The position numbers and the translations under genes were made by a program. This document shows, one piece after another, positions 51,638 through 60,507 of a stretch of DNA of 64,000 bases. The notes beneath the pieces are model-generated. The model saw nothing but the letters and a program-made list of their open reading frames with translations, was not told where the DNA came from and ran no database searches. Position 1 is the stretch's first letter. Every line of letters begins with the position of its first letter. The DNA is taken from the NCBI GenBank assembly GCA_963678925.1, contig OY787533.1, positions 3,906,001 to 3,970,000 on the forward strand, read 5' to 3'. This DNA is from G963665925 sp963678925 (GTDB lineage: Bacteria > Bacillota > Clostridia > Peptostreptococcales > Acidaminobacteraceae).

Positions 51638-52686
51638 TCAATTAAGGCTTGGAGTGTTGTAATGTCATTTTCGTCTATTTGAGGCATTTCAATGCTGTCA
51701 ATGGCGTTGAACTGACTGAGTCTGTATTCAAGCGCATAGGTGAAGTGCATCAGGGTATTTTCAGATTCATCCACTGGCATAGACATGTTGAAGTCAAGCC
51801 AGAGCATTTTTGGTATGTTCAGGTTGGATACGCCAATCTTATAGGTGAAAGATGAGTCAGCAAGCATGGCGAACATGTCTTCAACTTCTTTTCGCAGCTC
51901 GCTGTCGGGATTGTCCAGGTCAGAAAGATTCTTTTTCAGTGTTTCGATTTCCATATCCAGATCTTCGGCAATGAGTCCTTCGTTCAGTTCTGCAATGTCA
52001 AAGAGCAGGGTCTGCCCTTTTTCATTGCTTAGGACTGCGGCAAACATGTCTGCATAGAGATCGATGAGGGTTTTAGCTGAGAAATGGACCTCTATGACTT
52101 TAAGCGTCTGTGCATAGCCATTGTCGTCCATGATGTAGTCGTCAGCATATTGCAGGGTTTCTTTGTTAAGATAATCCTTTAAGATCTTTACGCTGTCCTC
52201 TTTGTGTTCCTCCATTACATCGTACAGGCGTGCCATGAAGTTGTCTGGAAGTGTTATTCCAAATGCATTTTCAAGGTCCTCAGCTTTTATGAGAATGTAA
52301 TTGCCGAGGATTGGGTATTTAAAAAGCAGGGTGTCGTCTACGACATATGCTTCAATGACCATTTCCATCCCGGACATATCCAGTGTTTCGATGAGAGACA
52401 TTTGAAAATCATCCGGCTTCATAACCACATCTGAACTCAGCTTTACCGCCATATTGCTGTACATTTTAAGCATGGCCTTCAGTTCAGGCGGTATTTCCGA
52501 ATCACTTGTGATGTCTACATCGATTTTACCAGTTACATCTGTGTGATAGGATTGAAGCTTTCCACTGCTGTCAAGTAAGCGATCAATCCGCTCCTGGGCA
52601 GTGAGATCTAAGGCGCTGTTCAAGGCAAGTCCTGCGAGAATGGCAATGATAAGAATGCCAGCCGCTAATAATTTTTGATTTTTCAT
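51619..52686 (-). CDS. Exported/membrane-anchored hypothetical protein, 355 aa
   Basis: I do not recognise a specific family. The protein has a single N-terminal hydrophobic segment (LLAAGILIIAILAGLALNSA) and an otherwise acidic, helical and amphipathic body. The pattern resembles LolA-like or DUF6612-type lipoprotein folds, but without a lipobox. The body carries alternating hydrophobic strands (FQMSLIETLDMSGMEMVIEA; DDTLLFKYPILGNYILIK). AGGAGGAAAAC precedes the ATG. It converges on nagZ with a 4-bp overlap and a shared terminator. Function unknown. Confidence 0.75.
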   Translation of the reverse strand: MKNQKLLAAGILIIAILAGLALNSALDLTAQERIDRLLDSSGKLQSYHTDVTGKIDVDITSDSEIPPELKAMLKMYSNMAVKLSSDVVMKPDDFQMSLIETLDMSGMEMVIEAYVVDDTLLFKYPILGNYILIKAEDLENAFGITLPDNFMARLYDVMEEHKEDSVKILKDYLNKETLQYADDYIMDDNGYAQTLKVIEVHFSAKTLIDLYADMFAAVLSNEKGQTLLFDIAELNEGLIAEDLDMEIETLKKNLSDLDNPDSELRKEVEDMFAMLADSSFTYKIGVSNLNIPKMLWLDFNMSMPVDESENTLMHFTYALEYRLSQFNAIDSIEMPQIDENDITTLQALIEKFGGY

Positions 52687-52869
52687 GTTTTCCTCCTAAT
52701 GCTGCTGAAAATGTGTAAATGTCAATTCTTAAGCCATATCAAAAAACCATTACGAAATTAAAGATAAAAAAAGGGGTTTTAATTTCTATGACGAATGGAT
52801 AAATATGTGATAGCTTTTACTATTATATATCGGAAGTGTGACCGTGCAGTGTACAAGAGAGGTAATAAT

Positions 52870-53226
52870 ATGCAGATTTTGCACTTGGAGTATAGTGCTT
52901 TCTTCAGAAAGATTATACATGACATGCTCATAGAGTCGGGATTTAATGCAATATCTACAAAAAGTGGACAGGAAGCCTATAAGGTGCTGGCCCAGGACGA
53001 TATTGATTTGATTATAACAGGACTTGAACTTGCAGATATGACAGGCGAAGCTCTGATTGAGGAGCTTAGGGACTCGAAATATCAGAATATCCCCATAGTC
53101 GTCATTACCGCATCTGATATGACAGAAGTACGACAGCGACTAAAAGGCGTTTTCATCGATGACTTCATTCTCAAGCCTCAGCTGACACAAGAAAGGCTGG
53201 AAGATGTCATAAGCCGGCTGACATGA
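52870..53226 (+). CDS. Degenerate response-regulator receiver domain protein
   Basis: Stand-alone receiver-fold protein of 118 residues. The fold pattern is recognisable: a hydrophobic first strand (MQILHLEYSAFFRKI), IDLIITGLELADMTGEALIE, IPIVVITAS (conserved Thr) and DDFILKPQ (conserved Lys). The Asp that is normally phosphorylated is Gly (IITGLEL), and the metal-binding acidic pair near the N-terminus is reduced to Glu-Tyr. It should therefore not be phosphorylated in the usual way. I chose the ATG at 52870, preceded by AGAGGTAAT. It lies upstream of the large membrane/cNMP protein. Confidence 0.85.
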   Translation: MQILHLEYSAFFRKIIHDMLIESGFNAISTKSGQEAYKVLAQDDIDLIITGLELADMTGEALIEELRDSKYQNIPIVVITASDMTEVRQRLKGVFIDDFILKPQLTQERLEDVISRLT

Positions 53227-53291
53227 TAAGTCAGACCATCATCTGACATATGCGCCGCACTGCAAATGGGTAAAAATTGATCAGGACCTCG

Positions 53292-53330
53292 AACCTCCAG
53301 CTTAAGTTGGAGGTTTGATTATTTTTTGGG
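53292..53330 (+). terminator. Terminator between the receiver gene and the cNMP-binding membrane protein gene
   Basis: AACCTCCAGCTT and AAGTTGGAGGTT (one G-U pair) form a 12-bp stem, followed by TGATTATTTTTT. Confidence 0.75.
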
Positions 53331-53338
53331 GTATCAAT

Positions 53339-53355
53339 CCCACAAGGAGTGTGGG
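53339..53355 (+). promoter_or_regulatory. Hairpin presenting the ribosome binding site in its loop
   Basis: CCCACA (53339-53344) pairs with TGTGGG (53350-53355), leaving the Shine-Dalgarno AGGAG (53345-53349) in a five-base loop. The ATG follows at 53359. The hairpin could limit or modulate translation. Confidence 0.45.
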
Positions 53356-53358
53356 CGT

Positions 53359-56175
53359 ATGAGAAGACAAAGACTGCTAATTGCATATTATTACTTCATC
53401 GGCTTATATACGGCAGTTTTGTTCGGACTGGGCTTTGCGCTTTTTAACGTAGAAGTGGGTACGGAAAAGCTTCCAATCATCTATGTTATCTTTCCTTTCT
53501 TGGACGCTATAACTGCGGTCATCATGATCAAGACAATTACGCGGAAGGGTTTAAAGCGCTTTTTCATTCTCTTCTTAGCAACCGTGGCATTTCTTCATTT
53601 GATGCTTGTGCCCATCTACGCGCAGCTTGTAAGCGGAGGTATATTCTACGGCATCATGCTGGTTGCTATGATTGCCATGAGTGAAAACTTGCTTTTTACG
53701 AGAACTTACCTGGTGCAGGAAGTGCTTACACTTGAAGAACTGAAGAAATGGATTCCCATTGCAATCAGCTTTGGGGCTGTAGGTGCCCTTACGGGTGGTG
53801 TAATGCTCAGACTTGCAGAAGGGAGACTTCCTGCAAGCGTAATCTTCATATTGACTTACCCTGTATTTCTTATGAGCGTGTGGATTGCCATCAAGCTTTT
53901 CAAGGAATTCAGTGTGAAAAATACTGAAATATTTTCAAAGAGAAGAGTCACGGTAAGATCTATCTGGAAATACAGTACAGGTCAGATTTTCCTGCCTTTG
54001 CTCGTCTTTTGTGTTGCGATCATAGCAATATCGGATACCGTGAATGAATACTTTTTCCATTACTACTCGACAAAAACACTGGGTAGCCTTGAGAATATTA
54101 CAGGCTTTCTGGGGATTTTTCTGGCGATCCGCTACAGTCTGGAGTTGGTGCTCAATGTGTTCGTTTATCATAGACTTGTTAAAAAAATAGGGTCCATCAA
54201 CATCATGCCCCTATTGCTGATTGCTGCAGCAGCAGGTCTTGCAACCGTAAGCCTGGCTGAATATGGCCTGACATTCGCCTTGCTGGGCAGAATTGTTTCC
54301 ACAGTTGCGGTCATCGGGATGATGGTCTACTTGCTGGAGGTCTTTTACCAATTGCTTGATCCCCTCTACCGGCCCTCTCTGGTCACCGTAGTGGGCTATA
54401 TTGATGCTTTTTCAGGCTATGCCATAGGTGGTGGAATCCTATTGCTGCATACCCAGTGGCATATGAGCAGAAGTGTACTTGTAGCCGTTCTGGTGGTTCT
54501 TCTCTTGGTTCTGGCACTTGTCTGGTCAAGGAACAAAAGGGGATTCATAGACATTCTGAATGCATCCCAGAGTGTGGAGCTGACATCCTCTGTAGAGGAG
54601 CTCATTGGCAGCAGTGACACTTCTGGGGTACTGCGCAATCTTCTTGAGGAAGCAAAGCGCGGCAGCCGTTCTGAAAGACTTTTTCTGCTTTACGCTATAA
54701 AAAAGAAAAAACCGAGTGAACAGGTAACCTGGTTAAGCGAGCTCTTTGATATTTCGGAAATGGAAATACGTGTCGCGATTCTTGAACACATTTTTGAAAA
54801 AAGGCTGTTTGAGTTCAGTCCTGACCTCTATGCCCATGAGCTAAACGACGAGTTTAAGAACTGGCTGGTCGTGAAGTGCTTCATCAATTATCCCTACCTG
54901 CGCGATAAGCTGATATATGACAAGCTGAGGGAAGTCATAAGGGATACACCGCCTAAAGATGAAGCGACCCGTCAAATGATGCGGTACATGTTTGAAGAAA
55001 TCAAATCAGCCTATGAGCCGGTTTTGACTGCTATAGACAAAAGGAATCACATTGAAGACGAGGTCCTGCTGGGAACCCTAATAAAAGCATATGGTTCAAT
55101 GGAGCAAAATGTCCATATCGATTGGTTTTCTAAAGGGAAAATCTATACACCGGAAGTCAACGCAGCCTATGATGCTCACGTGGGATACCGTGCCCTCATG
55201 TATTTTGCACAGCGTATGGATTATCTGACAATCCAGTCTGTAGTGGGTGCTTATGACCATGAAGTTCTGGAACAAATGCTTACAGGCGATACGATTTCTC
55301 ACCGGCTTTGTGTGGCGCAGTCCCAATGCCATAATAGACAGGACTTCTCGGCAGTTGAAAGCCTGACACAAATGCTTATTTTTACACTGAACTGTAAACA
55401 AAATGTCAAAGCAGATCACCTGACGGCAGAACTGGTGGATTCAGAGCTCAACAAGGTTGTATATGCCATCGAAGCCGTTTTGGTCAACCACATGCTTGAA
55501 AAGAACAGTATAAAACTCATGGCAAACAGCTATGACTATATCATTCACCCTGAGAAGAAACAGGTCCTTATTGAAATGATTCGCGGCGTAAGAAAAGACC
55601 CACAAGTCAATTTGGTCATAGATTTACTGGAAAGAAATGTGCAGGCTCTTGGTCATTCAAGCTTTGCCTATGAATTTGGAGATGCAGACAGCTGGCTGGA
55701 AACACTCATAGAATACAACAGAGGTGGTCACGTGAATGCGGAAAGAAAAAAAGAAATCGACTTTATGATTGCACTGAAGTCGATTCCTATGTTTGAAACA
55801 CTGGATATTGATACCTTGAAAAAGCTAACGGAAATTGTCACTGTAGGGTATTTGAATTCGGGAGATACGATTGTTCAGCGGGGTGAACCAGGGAAGAAAT
55901 TCTACATGCTGATGAAAGGCAGTGCGGCAGTTTATGTAAATGAGAAAGAGCCGCCCATTGCCCAAATCAATGAAGGCGAAATGATTGGTGAACTGGGTGT
56001 CATCAACAACGACATGCGGACAGCAACAGTCAAGGCAGATGGCCCTGTTGAGCTTCTTTCCATGGAGGGGGATGCATTTCTCGAACTTGTCAAAAAGAAC
56101 TCTGCAATCAGCATGGCTGTCATTAAAATGCTCTCCTTCAGACTGACGGGAATGCTAAGGGCCAAGGGGCGCTAG
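53359..56175 (+). CDS. Polytopic membrane protein with helical-repeat region and C-terminal cNMP-binding domain
   Basis: Protein of 938 residues in three parts. Residues 1 to about 400 have ten to twelve membrane helices and look like MFS/ATP-ADP carrier (Npt-like) membrane domains. Residues about 410-790 are soluble, helical and HEAT-repeat-like, with no recognised catalytic motif. The last 130 residues form a cyclic nucleotide-binding domain (LNSGDTIVQRGEPGKKFYML, NEGEMIGELGVINNDMRTAT) whose phosphate-binding cassette keeps the Arg. I chose the ATG at 53359 with AAGGAG; the frame back to 53326 is less likely. Similar multidomain proteins occur in predatory and environmental bacteria. Function unknown. 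Confidence 0.82.
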   Translation: MRRQRLLIAYYYFIGLYTAVLFGLGFALFNVEVGTEKLPIIYVIFPFLDAITAVIMIKTITRKGLKRFFILFLATVAFLHLMLVPIYAQLVSGGIFYGIMLVAMIAMSENLLFTRTYLVQEVLTLEELKKWIPIAISFGAVGALTGGVMLRLAEGRLPASVIFILTYPVFLMSVWIAIKLFKEFSVKNTEIFSKRRVTVRSIWKYSTGQIFLPLLVFCVAIIAISDTVNEYFFHYYSTKTLGSLENITGFLGIFLAIRYSLELVLNVFVYHRLVKKIGSINIMPLLLIAAAAGLATVSLAEYGLTFALLGRIVSTVAVIGMMVYLLEVFYQLLDPLYRPSLVTVVGYIDAFSGYAIGGGILLLHTQWHMSRSVLVAVLVVLLLVLALVWSRNKRGFIDILNASQSVELTSSVEELIGSSDTSGVLRNLLEEAKRGSRSERLFLLYAIKKKKPSEQVTWLSELFDISEMEIRVAILEHIFEKRLFEFSPDLYAHELNDEFKNWLVVKCFINYPYLRDKLIYDKLREVIRDTPPKDEATRQMMRYMFEEIKSAYEPVLTAIDKRNHIEDEVLLGTLIKAYGSMEQNVHIDWFSKGKIYTPEVNAAYDAHVGYRALMYFAQRMDYLTIQSVVGAYDHEVLEQMLTGDTISHRLCVAQSQCHNRQDFSAVESLTQMLIFTLNCKQNVKADHLTAELVDSELNKVVYAIEAVLVNHMLEKNSIKLMANSYDYIIHPEKKQVLIEMIRGVRKDPQVNLVIDLLERNVQALGHSSFAYEFGDADSWLETLIEYNRGGHVNAERKKEIDFMIALKSIPMFETLDIDTLKKLTEIVTVGYLNSGDTIVQRGEPGKKFYMLMKGSAAVYVNEKEPPIAQINEGEMIGELGVINNDMRTATVKADGPVELLSMEGDAFLELVKKNSAISMAVIKMLSFRLTGMLRAKGR

Positions 56176-56265
56176 TATGAACCTGAGATATAGTGTGCAG
56201 AGGGCATATATGATATCATAAAAAGTGCTTGAGCATAATTGACAGCATAAAGAAAGGCAATGGAT

Positions 56266-56619
56266 ATGAAAAAAGTATTGGTTATAGCAGAAAAACCCTC
56301 AGTAGGAAGAGATATCGCCCGCGTACTTGGCTGTACAAGCCAGAAACAGGGGTATTTTGAAGGCGATAAATATATTGTGACCTGGGCGCTGGGACACCTT
56401 GTCACACTGGCTGATCCTGAGGCATACGATAAACGATTTGCAACCTGGCGTCTTGAAGACCTGCCGATCATGCCATCTAAGATGAAGCTGATAGTCATGA
56501 AGGGGTCTGGGAAGCAGTTCAGCACCATTAAAGGACTGGTTGAAAGGCGTGACTTGGCATATGTGGTAATCGCGACAGATGCAGGGCGCGAGGAAATGCA
56601 AACTTATAAAGCTGTGTAA
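56266..56619 (+). pseudogene. topB: topB (DNA topoisomerase III), truncated by island insertion
   Basis: The first 110 or so residues are clearly type IA topoisomerase III: VLVIAEKPSVGRDIARVLGC, IVTWALGHLVTLADPEAYDK, then IATDAGRE. The family continues DAGREGELVARWI for some 600 more residues, but here the frame departs after GRE (about 56594) into EMQTYKAV and a stop. The Toprim domain is cut, so no active enzyme can be made from this copy. The start at 56266 uses AAAGG eight bases upstream; ATG 56260 is too close. The missing 3' part should lie at the far end of the island, beyond this window. Confidence 0.88.
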
Positions 56620-56620
56620 T
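56594..56620 (+). other. Left junction of the genomic island in topB
   Basis: GCAGGGCGCGAGG is native topB (codons of AGRE plus a base), and AAATGCAAACTTATAAAG is not. The crossover must lie near 56594. The exact core cannot be set without the other end. Confidence 0.65.
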
Positions 56621-56625
56621 TTATC

Positions 56626-56657
56626 AATACACCTTATTGCCGGGTGTATTTTTTTTA
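56626..56657 (+). terminator. Terminator at the island's left end
   Basis: AATACACC (56626-56633) and GGTGTATT (56643-56650), followed by TTTTTTAT. It would insulate ginA from topB transcription. Confidence 0.8.
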
Positions 56658-56711
56658 TGATATTCTTAAGAAGATAGCAATACTTATGTGTGTGTAGATT
56701 CGAGGTGTACA

Positions 56712-58058
56712 ATGAAACGAATAGTTCAGGATAAGAGTATATTTGGAGATACATACAAAGTAACGTTGAATAATGTAGTGATAAGAGAGATTGATATAGT
56801 TAAACAAGAAATTGATATTGCTGGTGATACATATATTATTATTTTTGATTGCGATGGACAGGTTATTGGAAAGGTTTATGAGTATTTGAATGTTAAAAAT
56901 GGATCAGATACCCTAAGTTCGAGAAGACAAATGGGTTTTGTACTAAAATTGTTTTATATTTATATGGAAATAATTGATAAAAAAATCGTAGAGCTAGATG
57001 ATAATGATTACAAAAATTTATCGCAGTTTATACATGGGGAACGAATTAGCGGAAATCATATTGAAATTGAACACAGGGATTATCGCTCAAATGAGACACA
57101 TAATATATATATGTCTGCTCTTAGACAATATCTTAGTTGGTTAGGATTTGACAAGACACTAGTATTTAAAACTCGTGTAATAGGAACTGCGGTAACTGGA
57201 CACGGGCATTTAGCTCATACTAGAGTATCAGATAGTAAAAAGTATGTTTTATCAAAAAAGAGTAATAAGAACTCTAGGTTTGTACCTAAATACATTTCTG
57301 TAGAAGAATATGGAATAATTGTTAAATACATCGAGAACGTTAGGTCGCAATTCAAGCGACGAAATAGTGTTATTATTGATCTGATGTATATGAATGGGCT
57401 AAGATTAGGCGAGGTGTTAGGATTAACACTAGAAGATGTGCAGTTACATCCAAATGGAATGGGAGATGGTTTATTATTATTAAGGAATCGGACCAGTGAT
57501 ACTGAAGATCAAAGCGCAAAAGGATGTATTCGAATAAGGGATACATCAGAATACGAACATCCAAATTATACCAAGGAAGATATAGGGTATCAGAAAATCC
57601 ATCTTGCTGGGCCAATTATGAGTGAGCTAAAACAGTATATAAATGAGTCCAAAAGTATCTTAGATAAATCAGAAAAAAAAATTGATAATTATTTGAAGTA
57701 TGCGAAGGCAGATAGTGTTGAGGGCAAGAGGCATAATTACTATGTTTTTTTGAACAAGAATCACACCCCTTTAACCTCAGTAGGTTGGGGCAAAACACTT
57801 AAAAAAGTTTTTAAAGCGGCTCATATTGAACTTGATGTCAAGCACAAAAAAAACAACTTAAGTCATAGATTTAGACATGGGTATGCTATGTTTATGATAG
57901 AGGAAATGAAAATGGAAATTCATCAAGTTCAAGTTTTAATGCGTCATAAGAGTATTGAAAGTACTAGAATATATTACAATCCCAAAGAGGAAACAATTTT
58001 GAATCATTCGAAAGAAATTCAGGAAAATATACTCAAAAAAATTAATGTGGAGAATTAA
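56712..58058 (+). CDS. ginA: Tyrosine recombinase GinA-like (first of three)
   Basis: Tyrosine recombinase of 448 residues. The catalytic domain holds Arg I in MYMNGLRLGEVLGL (near 222), HxxR in LSHRFRHGYAMFMIE (near 385), His in VLMRHKSIESTR and the nucleophile Tyr in RIYYNPKEE (near 423). All key residues are present, so it should be active. The ATG at 56712 follows GAGGTGTAC; the frame back to 56688 is less supported. AT-rich, unlike the neighbouring host genes. The next gene starts 4 bp after its stop. The set ginABCD defines GInt genomic islands. Confidence 0.88.
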   Translation: MKRIVQDKSIFGDTYKVTLNNVVIREIDIVKQEIDIAGDTYIIIFDCDGQVIGKVYEYLNVKNGSDTLSSRRQMGFVLKLFYIYMEIIDKKIVELDDNDYKNLSQFIHGERISGNHIEIEHRDYRSNETHNIYMSALRQYLSWLGFDKTLVFKTRVIGTAVTGHGHLAHTRVSDSKKYVLSKKSNKNSRFVPKYISVEEYGIIVKYIENVRSQFKRRNSVIIDLMYMNGLRLGEVLGLTLEDVQLHPNGMGDGLLLLRNRTSDTEDQSAKGCIRIRDTSEYEHPNYTKEDIGYQKIHLAGPIMSELKQYINESKSILDKSEKKIDNYLKYAKADSVEGKRHNYYVFLNKNHTPLTSVGWGKTLKKVFKAAHIELDVKHKKNNLSHRFRHGYAMFMIEEMKMEIHQVQVLMRHKSIESTRIYYNPKEETILNHSKEIQENILKKINVEN

Positions 58059-58062
58059 CTAG

Positions 58063-60507
58063 ATGGTCAATTCGTGTGAAGAATTTAAAATGAGTTTGTT
58101 AGAAGCCTTAAGAGCAGATATTAAGAATTTGATAGTGAAACATATTTTGTGTGCTATAGCATCAGATATTGATATAGAAATCTTAAAAAAATCAAGTCAT
58201 AGGTTTAATACGGAAAAAGCTGCATGGGATATTATTTTGCTCCGATATACAGGCCTTGATAATCCAAGTATTCAGTGGGATACCTATACGAGATTGTATT
58301 GGGGAAGTATTTATGATTTTGAAGGGAAAAGAGAGCTTTTTAGGTTTTATAAAAAAGGAAAATTAAGAGAATTTCAATATACAAGATATTTAGATATAGA
58401 GTGTATTTTATTTAAACAATATTTAAAGTTAGCAGAATTTCAAGACACAGATAAAGATGAAAGAGTTCATGAAAACACATTATTGTATATAAATGCACCA
58501 AAGAGTCCAAATCCAAATGTTTTAGAACGACAAATGCTCAATGTGCCGTTTTTAGGGATGGAGACGACACTTTGTAACTTTCCAATTCATTCGAAACAGT
58601 CAAATATAATCCAGCCTGTGTTTCAATCAACGGACATAAATAGTTTGCAAAGTAATATAGTCTATAATTTTGATATTCAAACAGATAATAGATTAGTCGG
58701 TAAAATTTTACGAGAATATATTGAAGCCGTTATAAATAGTTATACACGATCGGGAGAGTTTGATTTAATAACATTACGTCTATTTGCATACCTATTCGTT
58801 TATTCATCTGAGAAGCCGCAAGATTTAAAGTCAGATGATAAAAGTTCACGTATTGAAAGATTTAAGTCTATAACTGATTTTAGTCAGCTAATATTCAATA
58901 AACAATATGCATTCATGAAAGCATTTGACGAAGAGCTTATTAAGAGAAATTTCTTATTGCACAAAAGTAGTGATAAATCACTCAGAATGAAATTAGTTGA
59001 GTTTTATAGATTTTTGATGAAGGAATATAAAGAAGATCTGTATGAAAATTTCGATAGAACATTCGGGGAAGTCCTGTACAGCAAAATGTTTTATTCAGCG
59101 TATGAAAGTGGAATGAAATTTTATTATTACAGCTCATATGAGTCTTGTCCCAAGGAAGACTCATTTTACGTTGTATTTAAAAATATGAAAAATAGAACTG
59201 CTCATATATCATTGACTAAGTTTGACTTTACTGATGTCAAACTTAGAACACATAAGGAATTGCTAAAGAATTTTATATGGTCGGATATAAGCACAATTAG
59301 AAGACAAGAGAATTATTCGTATGTGAAGGAGTTTTTGGTTTCAAGTCAGGAATTTACTGACATCATAAATGTTAAAGATAAGGGATATCTTTCTGTAGAA
59401 TTTCTTATTTATTATAGAGATTGCATCGATTTACGAAATCCAACACAAGGAGGTCGGAAAGGGAAGATCAAGCCTATTAGAAAGTTTTTAAAGTTTGCTG
59501 GAGATAAGATAATAGAAGAATCAAGTTGTTTAGATATTTACACCCTTAAGGGACTTGCCAATTACGACGGTGGAAGACCTATGACTGATCATGATTGTAA
59601 AAAAATTTATTCTTATATGATGAGTCGACAAAACGATTCTAGCGAAGAAATGTTATACAGAATAGTTTTTGAATTAATGTTAACAACAAATATTAGAATG
59701 GGTAATATTATTAATCTCACTAGAGATTGCATAATTAGCAAATCAGCTTCAAACGGAAAAATAAAATTGATGACAAAAAAAAGTGACGAAGAGTTTGTTG
59801 AAAAATTAGTATCGCTGGAAGTTATTAAGCTAATTGAAGATGCGATTAAGTGCACAGAACATTTAGTTAAAGATGACAATAAAAATAGTAACTTAATTTT
59901 CATAAAAGCATACGACAAACGGTTTATGACAGCAAATAAACTAATTGAGTTTCGTCAGTATTTCTTTCGATGTCTAAAAGAACTAAGAAGCGAGTTAGAT
60001 TTTGATGATTATGTTCCATATAATTTAAGACATACATTCATTGAAAATGCATATAATGAAGGGATTTCAAAAGGTTTGACATTAGCAGAGATATGTTTGA
60101 TAACTGACACTAGCTTCAAAACAGCAAAAAAGCATTATAGAAGCTCTAATGCAATTAAATATGTCGAAGCTTTCGCAAATGTTGTTTTGTCTAATGTTGA
60201 TGTAACAGGCACAATCAGTGTGAATCCAGAACATTACAAAAATGATGTTAAGAATGGATTAGGATCCTGTAAAGAGAAACATTGTAAATTTGATGAAGGT
60301 GCATGTTTGCGATGCAGTTATTTCGTAACATTTGTTAATCGTATACCAAAGTTCCAAGAACGAATTTTAAGTATTAATGACCTGTTAAAGTTAACAATTT
60401 CAGATGCTGAGAAACAAGAACTTATTGCGCAGAAGCGTTTACTTGCCAAATATCTGAGTAAGTTATTGAGCTTAGATTCTGAAGGAGATTATTATGTCAC
60501 ATGCTAG
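58063..60507 (+). CDS. ginB: Large tyrosine recombinase GinB-like (second of three)
   Basis: Protein of 814 residues with a long N-terminal region of unknown fold and a C-terminal tyrosine-recombinase domain. Arg I is in TTNIRMGNIINLTRD (near 545). The HxxR motif is degenerate (YNLRHTF, near 655: Tyr replaces the first His). The Tyr is in KKHYRSSNA (near 691). After the domain a Cys cluster (CKEKHCKFDEGACLRC, near 736) may bind zinc; TnpB of Tn554-like elements also has such a tail. The 814 residues exceed Tn554 TnpB (about 630). It overlaps ginC by 14 bp, indicating coupling. Confidence 0.85.
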   Translation: MVNSCEEFKMSLLEALRADIKNLIVKHILCAIASDIDIEILKKSSHRFNTEKAAWDIILLRYTGLDNPSIQWDTYTRLYWGSIYDFEGKRELFRFYKKGKLREFQYTRYLDIECILFKQYLKLAEFQDTDKDERVHENTLLYINAPKSPNPNVLERQMLNVPFLGMETTLCNFPIHSKQSNIIQPVFQSTDINSLQSNIVYNFDIQTDNRLVGKILREYIEAVINSYTRSGEFDLITLRLFAYLFVYSSEKPQDLKSDDKSSRIERFKSITDFSQLIFNKQYAFMKAFDEELIKRNFLLHKSSDKSLRMKLVEFYRFLMKEYKEDLYENFDRTFGEVLYSKMFYSAYESGMKFYYYSSYESCPKEDSFYVVFKNMKNRTAHISLTKFDFTDVKLRTHKELLKNFIWSDISTIRRQENYSYVKEFLVSSQEFTDIINVKDKGYLSVEFLIYYRDCIDLRNPTQGGRKGKIKPIRKFLKFAGDKIIEESSCLDIYTLKGLANYDGGRPMTDHDCKKIYSYMMSRQNDSSEEMLYRIVFELMLTTNIRMGNIINLTRDCIISKSASNGKIKLMTKKSDEEFVEKLVSLEVIKLIEDAIKCTEHLVKDDNKNSNLIFIKAYDKRFMTANKLIEFRQYFFRCLKELRSELDFDDYVPYNLRHTFIENAYNEGISKGLTLAEICLITDTSFKTAKKHYRSSNAIKYVEAFANVVLSNVDVTGTISVNPEHYKNDVKNGLGSCKEKHCKFDEGACLRCSYFVTFVNRIPKFQERILSINDLLKLTISDAEKQELIAQKRLLAKYLSKLLSLDSEGDYYVTC

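Noticed and set aside
56260..56619. Complete short protein of 120 residues
   Set aside because: It is the N-terminal end of topoisomerase III followed by eight unrelated residues, so it is a truncated gene rather than a small intact one.
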